DNA of 64,000 nucleotides from [Phialemoniopsis] sp. UDSM-2020 (taxonomy: Eukaryota; Ascomycota; Sordariomycetes; Thyridiales; Thyridiaceae). Made by a program: the position numbers and the translations under genes. Below the pieces are notes generated by a model that saw only the letters and a list, made by a program, of their open reading frames with translations, ran no database searches and was not told where the DNA came from. Where the stretch lies: the NCBI GenBank assembly GCA_018873225.1, contig JAEILZ010000002.1, positions 4,278,001-4,342,000 on the forward strand, given 5' to 3'. Below, piece by piece: positions 1-11,485 of this stretch. How positions within the stretch are numbered: position 1 is the stretch's first letter; every line of letters starts with the position of its first letter.

Positions 1-452
1 CGAATGGTGCAAAGCCCGACATAGGATACAGCTAGAGGATGTAGCTGAGTAGCCATGACCCTTATTATGTAGACCTTTTACGTCCTGCGAAATCATAGAT
101 ATCTCTTCCGCTTGGACTTGACACTACAATTGCGTGAAAGGTGAGACCGTATGAGGATTATGACTCTCCACAAGTGATACTATCTACATCCTTACTGACC
201 CTGGATTCATTCATGATAGACGCAGTCAAGCTCCTACGTTGCTGCACTGACTTCTCTTGACAATCTTGAAAGACACAGTTTTCAATGTACCCCAACAAGT
301 AGTATTGAAAGTCCTCACGCTTGAAGAATACTCTGATGGGCGCAACGCCCCCTGATAAGTCCTGGCCACCAATACAGATAAGCCACTCCATACATCCACA
401 ATTCATTCAATCTAGAGTTCCCGACAGCATAACACACTGGTCCTGCCGCCCA
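1..452. other. 3' flank, no gene seen
   Basis: Non-coding downstream flank of the first transporter gene. Short frames on both strands lack recognisable domains or fungal gene structure. I see no repeat or RNA gene here. Confidence 0.5.
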
Positions 453-2097
453 CTAGTAAAGGTAGCGGAAAGGCTTGGCCCTGATGGCACCACCCTCCTC
501 GATCGGCTTCTCAGAGTGCTCAACGTGGACATGCTCCTCGCGGTCGAGCTTCTTGTTCTGCGCGATGAGGTAGAAGCGGAGCACGAGGGCAAAGACGCAG
601 GCAAAGCCGAGAATGGCGATCTCGGCGCCAAAGGACTTGACGTAGAGCGGGCCGTACTTGGCGGGCCAGATGTATGAGCCGGGGATGCTGCCAATGTTGC
701 CCATCGCGTTGACAATGGCGATCGCCGCGGCCTTCTTGGCAGCCGGCTGGGGAAACGTGTTGGAGATCCAGGCCAGGATGACAAAGCCAGAGGCGTACCC
801 AGCTGTAATTGCATGTTAGTTTCAAAGCCTCTCTGGTAGTGCCTTGATGAACACTTACTGGTCATGAGGAACATGGCGACGTAGCGAGGCGCGGTCGTGG
901 TCGTGGTGACGGAGATGATGTATCCAACAATACAAGCGATGGCAGGGCCGATGAAGTGGAAGTACCGTTCTCCAGTGCGATCCGCGTGCCAGGCATTGGG
1001 CAGGGACACGAGGATGGCCCAGATCCATGGAGGAGCAGTCAGGAGCAGAGTCTTGGTCGAGTCGAAGCCAAGCGCCTGAGTGATGGTGGGGAAGAAGAAG
1101 GAGAACTGTAGTTGTTGTGTTAGAATTCGTGCTCCAAATCCGTGGTATTTTGTGGGAGGAGTTGACTTACGCTGAGGCCCATAATGGTGGTCAGATAAGT
1201 GATACCAAGCAGCCAAACCTTGATATCCTTGACCGCCATAACCAGTCCCTGCACTGACGAGATTTCATCGTTCTCAGCGATTGCGTCGGTTCCGGCATCA
1301 AGGGCGAGCCGGCCGATGGCGATACGCTTCTCCTCATCGGAGAGCCACGAGGTGCTGCTGGGGTAGTTGGGCAGAATGAAGCAGGCAATGCCGGCAAAGA
1401 ACACCGTGAGGACACCCTCGATGATGAAGAGCCATCGCCATGCCGCGAGGCCGCTCTTACCGCCCATGTTGGCCAGAATACCTGCAGCAATGAGGCCACC
1501 AAAGGCCTGAGCGGCCAGGTTACCGGCGTTCAGGATGGTGACACGCAGCTGCATCTCCCGGCGGGTATACCACCGACTCAGGAAGTAGAGCGAGCCGGGG
1601 AAAAAAGCCGCCTCGACGCAACCGAGGAAGAAACGGCAGAGAATGGCACCAGTAGCGTTCTTGACCTCGCCCGTCGCTGCTGAGATGACACCCCAGACGG
1701 CGACACAGGCACAAAGGTACAGTGCGGGACGCTTGACCGAGTTGAGGATCATGTTGGACGGGACCTGCATCGAGACATAACCGACCAGGAGGATGGAAAT
1801 GCAGGTCTGGTACTGGACGTCGGTGAGGCCGAGGTCCTTCTCCAGACCCTTGAGTCGGGCATTGGCAAAGTTGTTGCGGTCGATGAAGTTGAGGATGAAG
1901 AGGAGGATCAGCGTCGGGAAGATGCGAAGGTCCAACTTGCGGACCAGAGCCTTCTCCGCGGCGGGATCCCAGGACGGGACGACGACGGGCGCAATGTCAT
2001 CGGCTTTCATGGAAGCAGTGGCCACGCGCTCCGCGGCCGAGATGTCTTTCTTGTTGTCCTCCATGTTGGTTGGCTCAATGGGGGCAGACGTGTTCAT
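453..2097 (-). CDS. MFS transporter, anion:cation symporter (Dal5/Tna1-like) family
   Basis: Three exons on the minus strand (2097-1171, 1105-859, 802-453) give 507 aa; both introns (65 and 56 bp) have GTAAGT donors. The start is the first ATG, because the frame upstream begins only at a TTG. The N-terminus is hydrophilic, then comes the ACS-family signature around LRIFPTLILLFILNFIDRNN with about 12 membrane segments and a basic/acidic C-tail. The loop with SRWYTRREMQLR is typical of fungal Dal5, nicotinate and pantothenate-type carriers, which import organic anions, ureides or small peptides across the plasma membrane with protons. The substrate cannot be read from sequence. It is divergent from the dehydrogenase at 3023 and may supply substrate to the block that follows. 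Confidence 0.92.
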
Positions 2098-3022
2098 ACA
2101 GAACCGCGACAATGATGCTCAAGGATGGAGAGCAACAAGGCTGCCGAATGTGTGATGACTGAGAGAAGAGAAGAGAGAAAGGAAGGTAAAAGAAGTTGAG
2201 AAAGCTGAGCTGAAAAGTTTGAGGGCTGAGCGAGTTGTGTGAGGATGTCGGAATGCGAGGCAGGGGGTCAGGCTTCTGATATAGACAGGATCGACGAACC
2301 TGCAGAACGCATGTAGGATAGAGCCCACTCGCCTTTACTGCATCGATGCAAGGCACACCGCCAGGAATGACTGTTCGGGGAAGGGCTTATCTTCGTTGCT
2401 CGTGGCCAAGCCAGGCAGGGTTAGGACCGTAAGCCGAGTCAGTGTCTAGATAGCGATCCTCCAGGCTGTCTCAGCGACAAACCCCTCATCCGAAATCCAG
2501 CCAGATTGTTCTTGGGTCCAGAATCGAAAATATTGGCGCCCCTGATCCGGGGTAAGCGTATCTCCCTGACAGGCCAGCCCTTGATCTACCCCATGCCACA
2601 GTGCTTTAACCCCACATAAGTCCAGCCAGGATTCGACGTGCCAACCAATCTTGAGAAACATGATGTCCAATCGAAGTCTGGGGATACGAACAAGGGTGGA
2701 AAATTAGTTCACGGGCCGGGCTCCAGTCCGACACCATCGTCGCTAGTCATGTTTTCCGGGGTCAGGTCCCCTCTTTAGCCTACTTGACTGAGGGGCGTGC
2801 CGGGCTCCGAGCCGAGGCCGCGATCGCGACCGTACGCGGATACCGTCAATCTTTAGCAATCAGCTTTCCCTTTGCCTCGATTAGGACATTGAATCTTATC
2901 CGACGCAAGCTCAAAGCTTGGAGAGAGTGTTATATTACTAAACTTGCTTCGCGCCGAGTTTGGGATAGACCGGCTCCCTATCACTGTCACAGCCTATCTA
3001 TCATTTCAACAGGTAATCAATC
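2098..3022. promoter_or_regulatory. Divergent promoter region between MFS carrier and dehydrogenase
   Basis: A 925 bp intergenic region between divergent start codons. A purine-rich stretch at about 2155-2215 (pyrimidine-rich on the transporter's coding strand) lies just upstream of the transporter ATG, as in many fungal core promoters and 5' leaders. The remainder holds only short frames without recognisable protein sequence. Confidence 0.5.
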
Positions 3023-4306
3023 ATGTCTCTCCCGACGTCCAATCGTGCACTGGTGTGGGTGGGCAAGCGCAAGCTGGAGGTCCAGCAGAGGCCTGTTGTC
3101 GCGCCCGGCGAAAACGAGGTGCTCGTCAAGGTCATGTCCACGGGCATCTGCGGCTCGGACTGCCACAACTGGGAGAGCGACAGCGTGTCGAAGCAGCTGG
3201 TGCTGGGCCACGAGTCCTCGGGCATCATCGAGCAGGTTGGCAAGAACGTCACGGACCGCGTCGTTGGACAGCGAGTCGCTATTGAGCCGGGCAATGCCTG
3301 CATGGAGTATGTTCATATTTTTCTTCCCCTCCCGCGCGCATGTCAGAGTCTTACTGCATTGATGCTGACTGATTGCCCATTGGGGCGGAACCAGCTGCGA
3401 GTTTTGCTTGAGGGGCAACCCCAATGTCTGCGCCAAGCTCAAGTACTGCGGAATGGACCCGACCGACGGCACGATTTGCCAGTATTACACATGCCGCACA
3501 TCGATGACGGTGCCCATACCGGACAACGTTTCGTGGGAGGAGGCGGGCGCAATCCAGCCTGTTGCCATCGCAGTTCAGCTGTCCCGCCGGGCGTCGCTGA
3601 ATGTCGGCCAGACAATGGCGATCTTGTAGGTCCCGCCTGCTACACCATCTGGGAGGAGAGGCAATGCTGATTATATGGGAACTATCTAGTGGCTGCGGTC
3701 CCCTTGGCTTGCTTTGCCTTGCGGTGGCGAAGTCTCACGGAGTCAAGAAGATTGTCATGTTTGATATTGAGAAGTCGCGGACAGACTTCGCCGTGAAGTA
3801 CGGCGCTGACGTCGGAATCGTCACGCCCAAGAACACCGATCCTTCCGTTGATTCCCTGACTTTCGCACAAAACTACGCCAAGGAGATTGTTGCGCAGCAG
3901 GAGGTTGGACACGGTTTTGACGTGGTGATCGAGGCTAGCGGCGCCGACATCTGTGTCCAGATGGCCGTGTTCATGCTGAAGGCGGGCGGCACCATGGTCC
4001 AGGCTGGCCTGGGCAAGCCCACCACCCCTGTGCCCTTCTTCCAGGTCACAGCCAAGGAACTCACCATCAGAGGTTTGTGGCCCTTGTCGTATAGATGTAC
4101 AATTTCGGTTCACTAACACTTCAAATACAGGTACTGTCCGGTATACTCCCGGCTGCTTTGCCGATGCAATCAGTCTTATCTCGCGTAAACTTGTGGACTT
4201 GAAGCCCCTGATTACATCAACGTATCCTCTCACCAAGGGCGCCGAAGCATTCGAGGCACAGCATGCCAGGAAGGATATTAAGATCATTATCATGAACCAA
4301 GAATAA
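3023..4306 (+). CDS. Zinc-dependent polyol/alcohol dehydrogenase (sorbitol/xylitol dehydrogenase-like)
   Basis: Four exons (3023-3306, 3395-3625, 3690-4072, 4131-4306) encode 357 aa, the usual length for medium-chain polyol dehydrogenases. The catalytic zinc site shows Cys43 in GICGSD and His63-Glu64 in the GHESSGIIEQVG motif. A structural zinc lobe has Cys93, Cys96, Cys99 and Cys107. The NAD-binding Rossmann motif GCGPLG is at about 173-178. The family oxidises secondary alcohols of polyols to ketoses with NAD+; the exact substrate (xylitol, sorbitol, arabinitol or another polyol) cannot be decided. The splice joins create Asp95 and Phe172, both expected at these family positions. The same-strand aldo-keto reductase 383 bp downstream could run the matching reductive step. 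Cytosolic; no targeting signal. Confidence 0.93.
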
Positions 4307-4689
4307 ACCCCAAATAGTAAACCTGTAGAAAAGATAGAAAATAGATGAAGCAATGACCGAAACAAAACGTGGCATACCAGAAACAGTGAGCACAAGAAGC
4401 GATCCCTCGTCTACTCGATTGGGTATACTCACGATAGCAAATCAACGACATTTGCGAGATATGATAGCGCATCGGCTAAGGGGTCTTTTCGTCCAGAGAC
4501 CCGCAGGCCTAGGCCGACGACCGGATACCTACTAGCCGCCCCCTCATTAGGAAATACCATGTACATTACGGGCTGCTACTCCATATAGAAAGATACTCCG
4601 CAGGAGATCCTCACCACACTATCCTTGGTGTCTCCAGACTGTGTGTGACCTCGCTATTACAAGCACCAACAGTAGAAGAGAAGGAAACC
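4307..4689. other. Intergenic spacer upstream of aldo-keto reductase
   Basis: A 383 bp gap between tandem genes. It must hold the dehydrogenase 3' UTR and the reductase promoter. No other gene or clear motif is seen. Confidence 0.5.
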
Positions 4690-5721
4690 ATGTCGTTCCC
4701 AGTGAGTACAGTATAGCAGACAAGCTTCCATGTTCTGCAAACCCATTACAAAGCCAGAATGTCTAACGGCGGACAGGTGGTATACGGTGCCGGCACGCTA
4801 TGGATGAGAGGCCCTGATGGTGCTCTCAACTCCGAGACAGTCGCGGCTTTCCGGACGGCTATCGATCTCGGATATCGTCAAATCGACGGGGCACAGAGTA
4901 CGTCTTTTCCCACACCTCTTTCTTAGATCTTGGCGTCTAATCGAGATTAGTGTACAACACGGAGCCCGAATTGGGAGCTGCCGTCAGGGAGTCGGGCGTG
5001 CCGAGGTCCGAGATCGCCGTCACTACCAAGACTGTAGATATCGACGACGTCGAACAGTCCTTGAAGACTAGTCTGTCAAAGCTGCAGATGGACTATGTTG
5101 ATCTGTAGGCCTAGTAGATCTTCTCTGGACTTTGGCAAGCCGACTAACCACGCTTCGCACAGATATCTCATACACACCCCTTTCGTTGCCAAGAACAAAG
5201 AGCACCTGCAGTCGGCATGGCGAGACATGGAGCGCTGCGTGCAGCGAGGGCTTGCAAAGACCATTGGTGTTTCCAGCTTCACGATCGAGCACGTCCAATG
5301 GATCCTGGAGGTGGCCACCATCAAGCCGGCCATGAACCAGATAGAGATGCACCCCTATAACCAGCAGCTGGAGCTGATGGCGTACCTGAGAGAACAGGAT
5401 GTTCCCATTCAAGGATTTGCTGCACTTGTCCCACTGACCAAAGTCAAGGATGGACCGGCCGTTGAGCCTTGCAAGCAGCTGGCGAGAAAGTACGGGGTCA
5501 GCGAGGCTGCGGTCCTGCTTCGCTGGGTCATTGACCAGGGAGCCACAGTGGTGACCACCAGTGCGCAGACCGAGAGACTGGCAGGCTATCTCAAGCAAGT
5601 TGGTCAGTTCAAACTGACAGCTGAGGACATCCGGAGCATCAGCGAACCTTCAAAGGGTCAACATTTCAGGGGCTTCTTTGCCGAAGACTTTGAGGCCTGG
5701 GAGAAGAAGAAGTTGCACTAA
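4690..5721 (+). CDS. Aldo-keto reductase
   Basis: Four exons (4690-4701, 4777-4897, 4951-5104, 5163-5721) give 281 aa. The first exon is only 12 bp (Met-Ser-Phe-Pro), which is easily missed. The AKR catalytic tetrad is complete: Asp41, Tyr46, Lys71 and His100 (LIHTP). The GVSSF segment and the MNQIEMHPY segment are typical of the (beta/alpha)8 AKR fold. The enzyme should reduce an aldehyde or ketone with NADPH in the cytosol. The short length without long extensions resembles fungal conjugated-ketone or glycerol/xylose-type reductases, but the substrate is unknown. It lies downstream of the polyol dehydrogenase and 132 bp from the convergent esterase. Confidence 0.92.
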
Positions 5722-5853
5722 ATGGAACAACATATACGCGATGCGTACTATCAATATCATGTATCAAGCACTTGTCTACCCAAATCCCGATCATGCTGTT
5801 CATTTGGCTATGCTACAATATAGAATATGAATGATCTTATCATGATACAATCG

Positions 5854-7547
5854 TTACTGCTGACCAGCAAAGATCTCACCTAGTCCTACAAGTTCTTGCC
5901 ACCGAGGATCGCCTTGCACCTCGACAGTTGCTCTGGGGGTCGCGACCTTCATCTCATCCAGTGACTTGGTACCAAAGCTGTATTTCTTATCATCGTGAAC
6001 AAAAGCGACCAGCATCTTGATCCATTCGTCCATGAGTTCTCGCTCCTTGGGCGTCGGTCCGTGAAGTATGGAATAACTTGGAGGTCAAAGTCAGCGTAGT
6101 TCATGATCAGTATCGTCGATTCGCAAGAGAATACTTACTTCCAGAATGGCTTGTCCATCGCATGGGCTACGCCAAAGGACGCTGGTGCTTGCTTTTCGGT
6201 GATGAACGAGAGACGATAGGCAATTTGATACCTCCATATCCGGTCTAACGGGATGCCGTTCTTGCTCAACCCTTGGACCAGGGCCCTCGATGGCGCGCGG
6301 ACCTGTCCGTCGGAGACGATCCGACCAAATAGATCCTTCCAGTCCTTCTCGCTGCTGCCTTCCGCGGGGAGAGGATAGTTCTTCAATATCCTCTCAGCAG
6401 TGCTCTCGCCGTAATAGTTGGCCACCTCGACCTTCAGGGAGTCGAGTCCTGCATCCGGTGCGTTGTAAGTGGCGTATAGAGTCTCCTCGTTAAGCACCTC
6501 TCCGATGAGGAGCTTCATGTCTTTCTGCAAGAACTGGTCGGCAAATTGCTGGCTTCGCTGATATTCCATCATGCCCGGATCTATGAACAGGCCGTCGGTC
6601 ACGGGTCGGAAGGTGTGGCGAGTGAGGTGTTTGAGCGCATCAACGAGTTTCTGATGGCTGATTTGGCGCAGTGCAGCCAGCTTCTCCGCTCCAGTAGCGG
6701 TCTTTGAGATCTGGAAGTGTGCGCATAACTCGTCGAACTGGGGCTGTGCTTCCGCAAGAGGTCTGGGCTGGGCCGGAATGGCGTTGGAGCACATGAAGAT
6801 GCGGTGGAACAGCTGATCCGCCTTCGAGATATCTGAGTATCGGCGGAAGTCGTGCATGACTTGCGCATGGACGCCGTAGGCGCCAGCACTCCGGCCGGCA
6901 AGGGTAATGTTGTTGACATCGCCATTGAAGTGGGCGATGTTCTCCTTCACCCACTCCAAAGCCAGTCTTTGATCCCAGAGTCCAAAGTTACCCGCATACT
7001 CTCCGCCGCTTTCGGCCGCAAGCTCTTCGCTGGCCAAGAAGCCAAAGACATTGAGGCGGTAGCCAACAGCGATGACGATTGCGTCAAGGCCGCCTGTGGA
7101 GATCTTCTCAACGGGGCTCATGCTCTCCTCCTGCGATGGCGTGCCCATCTGGAACCACCCACCGTGCAACCAGATGTATACTGGCCATTTCTTGCCCTTG
7201 TTTTCGGGTCGTTCCACCGGCGTCCATATGTTGAGGATCAGACAGTCTTCGCTGAATGCTTCGTCATCTATGACATCCTTCTCGGCCCCGGAGCTGAAGG
7301 CGGACTGCGGGCACGGCGCCCGGAATTCAGTGGCGTCGAACGCCTTTCCATCCTGGCCAGAGTAGCTCCATCCTTCCGGCAGCGCACGTGGCTTCTTCCA
7401 TCGATGCTCCCCCGTCGGCGGGAGACTGTAGGGAACACCGGCATAACGGCGGGCCTTGTCGTCGTACTGGACGCCCGTGATCTTGCCCTTCTTGCCCAGA
7501 TCAAGGGTGTGCTGGGCCTCGTGGTAGGCCGATAGTGTGTTGCCCAT
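5854..7547 (-). CDS. Type-B carboxylesterase/lipase (alpha/beta hydrolase)
   Basis: Two exons (7547-6139, 6076-5854; 62 bp intron) give 543 aa, the usual length for the COesterase family. The EDCLILNIW signature is at 100-108, the oxyanion HGG at 128-130, and the nucleophile elbow GRSAG has Ser220 (Arg replaces the more common Glu before the Ser). The His of GVAHAMDKPFW near the exon junction is the likely catalytic base. No signal peptide is seen (it begins MGNTLSAYHEAQ), so it is probably intracellular, unlike secreted lipases; MGNTLS resembles an N-myristoylation start. Its role is ester hydrolysis of an unknown substrate. The second exon has no ATG-initiated frame and is found only through the splice join. 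Confidence 0.92.
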
Positions 7548-8050
7548 GATTGCTGACCATTACTATCGTGTCAAGCTCGTGATAGCACCAGGCCGCTGAG
7601 ACACCCGTAATCTTTGCTGAAGAAGGAAAGGCCCCCTCTAAAAGTACGGCAGTTCAGAGATAAGAGCCCTAGCGCGGACGCAAACGGGCAAGCGTCGGCC
7701 ATTTTTCCGACTCACTGTCGCCGACCGACTACGGAGCGTGAAGTGGGTTTGGCACGGTCGGAACACGTCCATTGCAGTCGGATCTCTTCTAACCGGGCCG
7801 AGAACCGTTCCGCCTTCGTGTTTCTATTACCAACAGAACGCTGAGTTGACGGTCTAAATTGGCGCTAGGGCATTTGGTGTGATGCTCGTGGATGCGGAGA
7901 GACCCTGAGCATACACTTTTGCTGTGGGGAAGCATCCCAGTAAGGAAGAGACTCTATTCTGGACGTCTGCTAAGTCGTGGAGATTCTAGGTGTGCTCTTC
8001 CACTTCTTTTTGAGCTTTTTGTGTACACCTCTACTCGTACCTAAGGCAAC
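7548..8050. promoter_or_regulatory. Divergent promoter region, esterase/amidohydrolase
   Basis: A 503 bp region between divergent starts. No convincing coding frame is present. T-rich runs at about 8008-8030, just upstream of the amidohydrolase ATG, fit a core promoter and 5' leader. Confidence 0.5.
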
Positions 8051-9437
8051 ATGGCTATCGCATATCGAGCTGCCCGTCTCTTGACGAGCAGTGCTGCTGA
8101 GATTATTGAGGATGGTGTTGTCGTGGTGGAAGGAGAGCTTATCACTGCCGTTGGCTCATGGTCAAGTGTTGGTGCAACCTTGGCGAACGCGGAGGTGAAA
8201 GACCTTGGCGACGTAACCCTGATGCCCGGCTTGTTCGACTGCCATGTATGCGGCTGAGTACCCTATCTATATCATGTCTACATACAGATGGCTAACACTA
8301 CTCCAGGTCCACCTCCAGCTGGATCCTACTGGCATGAGCACCACAAAAGTCACGCTGACCGATGATGAACTGCTCCCACTCATGGCCAAGCATGCCACCA
8401 AGCTCCTAGACGCGGGCGTGACCACCGCTCGTGATCTCGGATCCCGAGGCCTGACCGCCATCACTATCCGTGACCGCATCTCTCGGCACGAGATCCCGGG
8501 ACCTCGCATGCAGTGCGCCAACGCGCCGCTCACTGTGCCTGGCGGTCACGCCTGTAGCATGGGCGGAGAGTGCATCGGCGTGGACCAGTGCAGGGAGCTG
8601 GTGCGGCAACACAAGGCCGAGGGAGCAGACCTCATCAAGGCCATGGCCACGGGCGGCTTTTTAACGCCAGGCACTCACGTGTGGGAAGCCCGGTATACGC
8701 AGGAAGAGATGGACGCTATGGCGGATGAGGCGCGCAAGTGCAGTCTGCCCATCACAACACACGCCATCGGCACGGAGGGCATCGAGAGGGCGGTGCAGGC
8801 AAGGTTCAATTGCATTGAGCACTGCTCCTTCTTGTCAACCAACCGCAGGGCCAAGTTTGAGCCTGAGATTGCCAAGAAGATGGTCGAGAACGACGTTTCT
8901 GTCTGTCCGACGGCAAGTCAACTTTCCCAGATCGACTGGGGCCTCCGCACTTCTGTGTTCTATACTGACTCAATATTATAGATGAATACGGCGTGTAGCC
9001 ATGACAACTACTTCTGCCCATGGGATGCACGTGAGGCTGTCATTGGTGTTCTGAGCTCACTTCGAAAGGCAGGCGTCAATGTCGTCGTTGGAACCGACTC
9101 AGGCATTGGTCATTGCCACTTTGAACGCTACGCCGATGGACTATTTGCTATGTCTGATGCGGGCTTCTCCAACCGGGAAGTTATTGCTGCGGCGACTGAA
9201 AAGGCTGCTCGGGTATGTCGGCTCGAAGGCGTGACTGGAAAGCTAGCGACAGGCCTGGCCGCTGATCTGGCTGCATTTGCGGGCAACCCTGTTGAGGATA
9301 TCAAGGCCTTTGAGAACCCACGTTTCGTCATGGTCCGTGGTGAGGAATACAAGCAGCAACCTATTCCTCCACGTGAGGACTTGACCGAGATCAAGCACCA
9401 GGTCATGAAGATGCTGCGGGATGGCGCCGGGATTTGA
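8051..9437 (+). CDS. Metal-dependent amidohydrolase (imidazolonepropionase/prolidase-like, COG1228 type)
   Basis: Three exons (8051-8245, 8307-8912, 8982-9437) give 418 aa. All metal ligands of a binuclear amidohydrolase are visible: His65-x-His67 (split by intron 1), Lys176 in LIKAMATGG, His217, His237 and Asp306 in VVGTDSGIG. The family cleaves C-N bonds, including N-acyl amino acids, Xaa-Pro peptides and, in some fungi, ochratoxin-type amides. The cytosolic form (no signal peptide) suggests action on an imported compound. Intron 2 uses a GC donor (GCAAGT) and ends after a CTGAC branch point; reading through it reaches a stop at the acceptor. It is tail-to-tail with the aminotransferase, only 141 bp away. 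Confidence 0.92.
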
Positions 9438-9578
9438 AATACATAGTACAGTTCATAAGATAAATGGCACTCATATGCATTCTGATTGTGAGCCTCACAG
9501 TAGTCTGATAAGTGGCATGTGTATCATCTTTGTCTATTATGGACTCTATCGGTTGTCAAACGCCTAAGAGTAATCATG

Positions 9579-11485
9579 CTATATTTGCCAGGACTTCTTA
9601 ACCACCTCAGCAAACCTCGCAATACCAGTCTTCATTTGTTCCTCCTGCATCACCGTCATATTAGCTTATCAGGTATACCGCAACTTGGTCTGGGCCTCAA
9701 CTTACGGTTGCCATAGAGAAGCAGAACCTGAAATATGTCGTCTCGGGTTCAACAACCTGGACCTTGTTGCTGTTCTCTTCTCCACCCTGCCAAGGGTAGT
9801 AATACGAACCGGGTGTGAGTAGGATCTGCAGCCATTGTTAGTATCAGTCGAAGAGAAATCGGGCCTTTCTACTACATACCAAGTTCTCAGCGAGCTGTGA
9901 CCAGAACTCGTTGGCAAACTTCTCCTCTGCGCCGGTAATTTTGCTGTCGGACTTGAGCTGCTGGAACCTTGGGTTCTTAGCGATGAGGAACTTGGTCCAG
10001 ATGAACATGCCACCAGTAGGAGCGACAAAGTTGAAGATGGGCGTCGAGCCGGAGCCGTTGGAGTGTCGGAGACAGGCCACAACGCCATCGCCCTTGAAAC
10101 CCTCAACCTTGTCGGCAGGGACGAGGTCAAAATGAGCCGAGAAGGCGTCAATCATCCAGTCACGTCGAGTTTGGTACTCGATGCGCAGGCGCTGCTGCCA
10201 AGCTAGGTAGCCGTCATCGCCCCAAGTCTTGAGCAGCTCTAGAACGAGAGCTTGCGAGAAGCCGGACGGGTCTTGGGTCTCGACCTCGGTGGCGCGCAGC
10301 AGTCTCTCAGTGAAGATGGGGTTGGCAACAAAGTACCCTAATCGCAGACCGGGTGCAAGTGACTTGCTGAAGGACTCTAGGCGAATGACACGACCCTGGT
10401 AGTCGTAGCGGAGGAGAGACGGCGCAAGGGAGTCGACAAACTTGTCTGCCGGCAGGATCTCATGTTGGGGCTTCGCGCCGCCAATCTTGTACTCGGGGTA
10501 CTGGATAAAGTAATACGGGTCGTCCTCGACGATGATGATGTCTTTCAACAGGCTCAAGTCAGTGACCTGCCGCGGAAACACTATAGATGAGAATGACTGC
10601 AAAGCTTACCATGTCGGACACAGATATCATAGATGGCCTTTCTCCTCTCGGCACCCATGGTCAGGCCGGTCGGATTTGAGCCGACGCTCACCATGTAGAG
10701 AAGGTGTGGTTTCCTGACACCGGGATGAGTAGCGTCCCAGGTACTGAGCACCTCCTCAAGTGCATCTGCGCGTAGTCCCTGGCCATCCAGAGCAATGGGA
10801 GCGGCAAAGTTGCCATGGGGAATCCAGTGTGCCTGGGACGACGGGTAGGTAAAGTTCTCCGTCAGGATGTAGTCTCCCTTCTCGACCAGAAGGCCGACAA
10901 GCTTGCTCCAAGCATTGGTGTTGCCCGGATGCAGCAGGATTTGATAGTCAGAGTAAGCCGGGCGATGGATCTTGGAGGTGAAGTTGTAAGCCCACTCTCG
11001 AAGCTCAGCGTTGCCTTCACAAGTACCTTTTTTGAGTTGTTAGAGATGCATGCAGTCTACTGAAGCTGATTACCAAGTCCTTGAACTAACCGTATTGGAG
11101 GAACTTGGCCAATGGAGGAACCGAGCTGCCATCAATCTGCAGCTTCTTCGTCTCCAAAGCGGGAATGCTGTCTGCAGAAGACAGCGGGTCCACCAGTGTA
11201 AGACCGGTCTCCTTGATCGGGAATAGGGAAGGATGAGGCAAACCTGGTTATTCGATATGCGATTTAGTACCGTCCTCCCTGACAGACTAGACCAGTCGAG
11301 ACCAGCCAGATTGGTGACTTACCACCAGACAGACTAATCATGCCATCGTATGCCATAAACTTGATAATGTCCTTGAGAGGGCTAGGGTGCCGAGCCTTGG
11401 ACAGAGTATTGAGGTGATGTGATAGGTCTATGGCCTTGGGGGTAGTGCCATTGGCCCCGTTCGGCGCCGTCGCATTGGTGCTCAT
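9579..11485 (-). CDS. PLP-dependent aminotransferase, class I (aromatic/2-aminoadipate Aro8-like)
   Basis: Six exons on the minus strand (11485-11323, 11243-11091, 11026-10610, 10541-9880, 9825-9706, 9644-9579) join into 526 aa. Family motifs: the QYG-TCEG region after the second intron, the cofactor aspartate region IIIVEDDPYYF at about 246-256, and Lys304 in ESFSKSLAPGLRLG as the Schiff-base lysine. This pattern matches fungal aromatic amino acid/2-aminoadipate aminotransferases, which swap amino groups between aromatic amino acids and 2-oxoglutarate. The last exon codes for just 21 residues and a stop. Its neighbours, an amidohydrolase (convergent) and a Dal5-type importer (divergent), suggest it handles an amino acid released from an imported amide; this is inference. 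Confidence 0.92.

Noticed and set aside
9702..10151. 149-codon frame overlapping the aminotransferase in another frame
   Set aside because: It lies inside exons with conserved PLP-enzyme motifs and its translation is Ser/Arg/Leu-rich shadow sequence. The same holds for many long frames opposite or across GC-rich genes.
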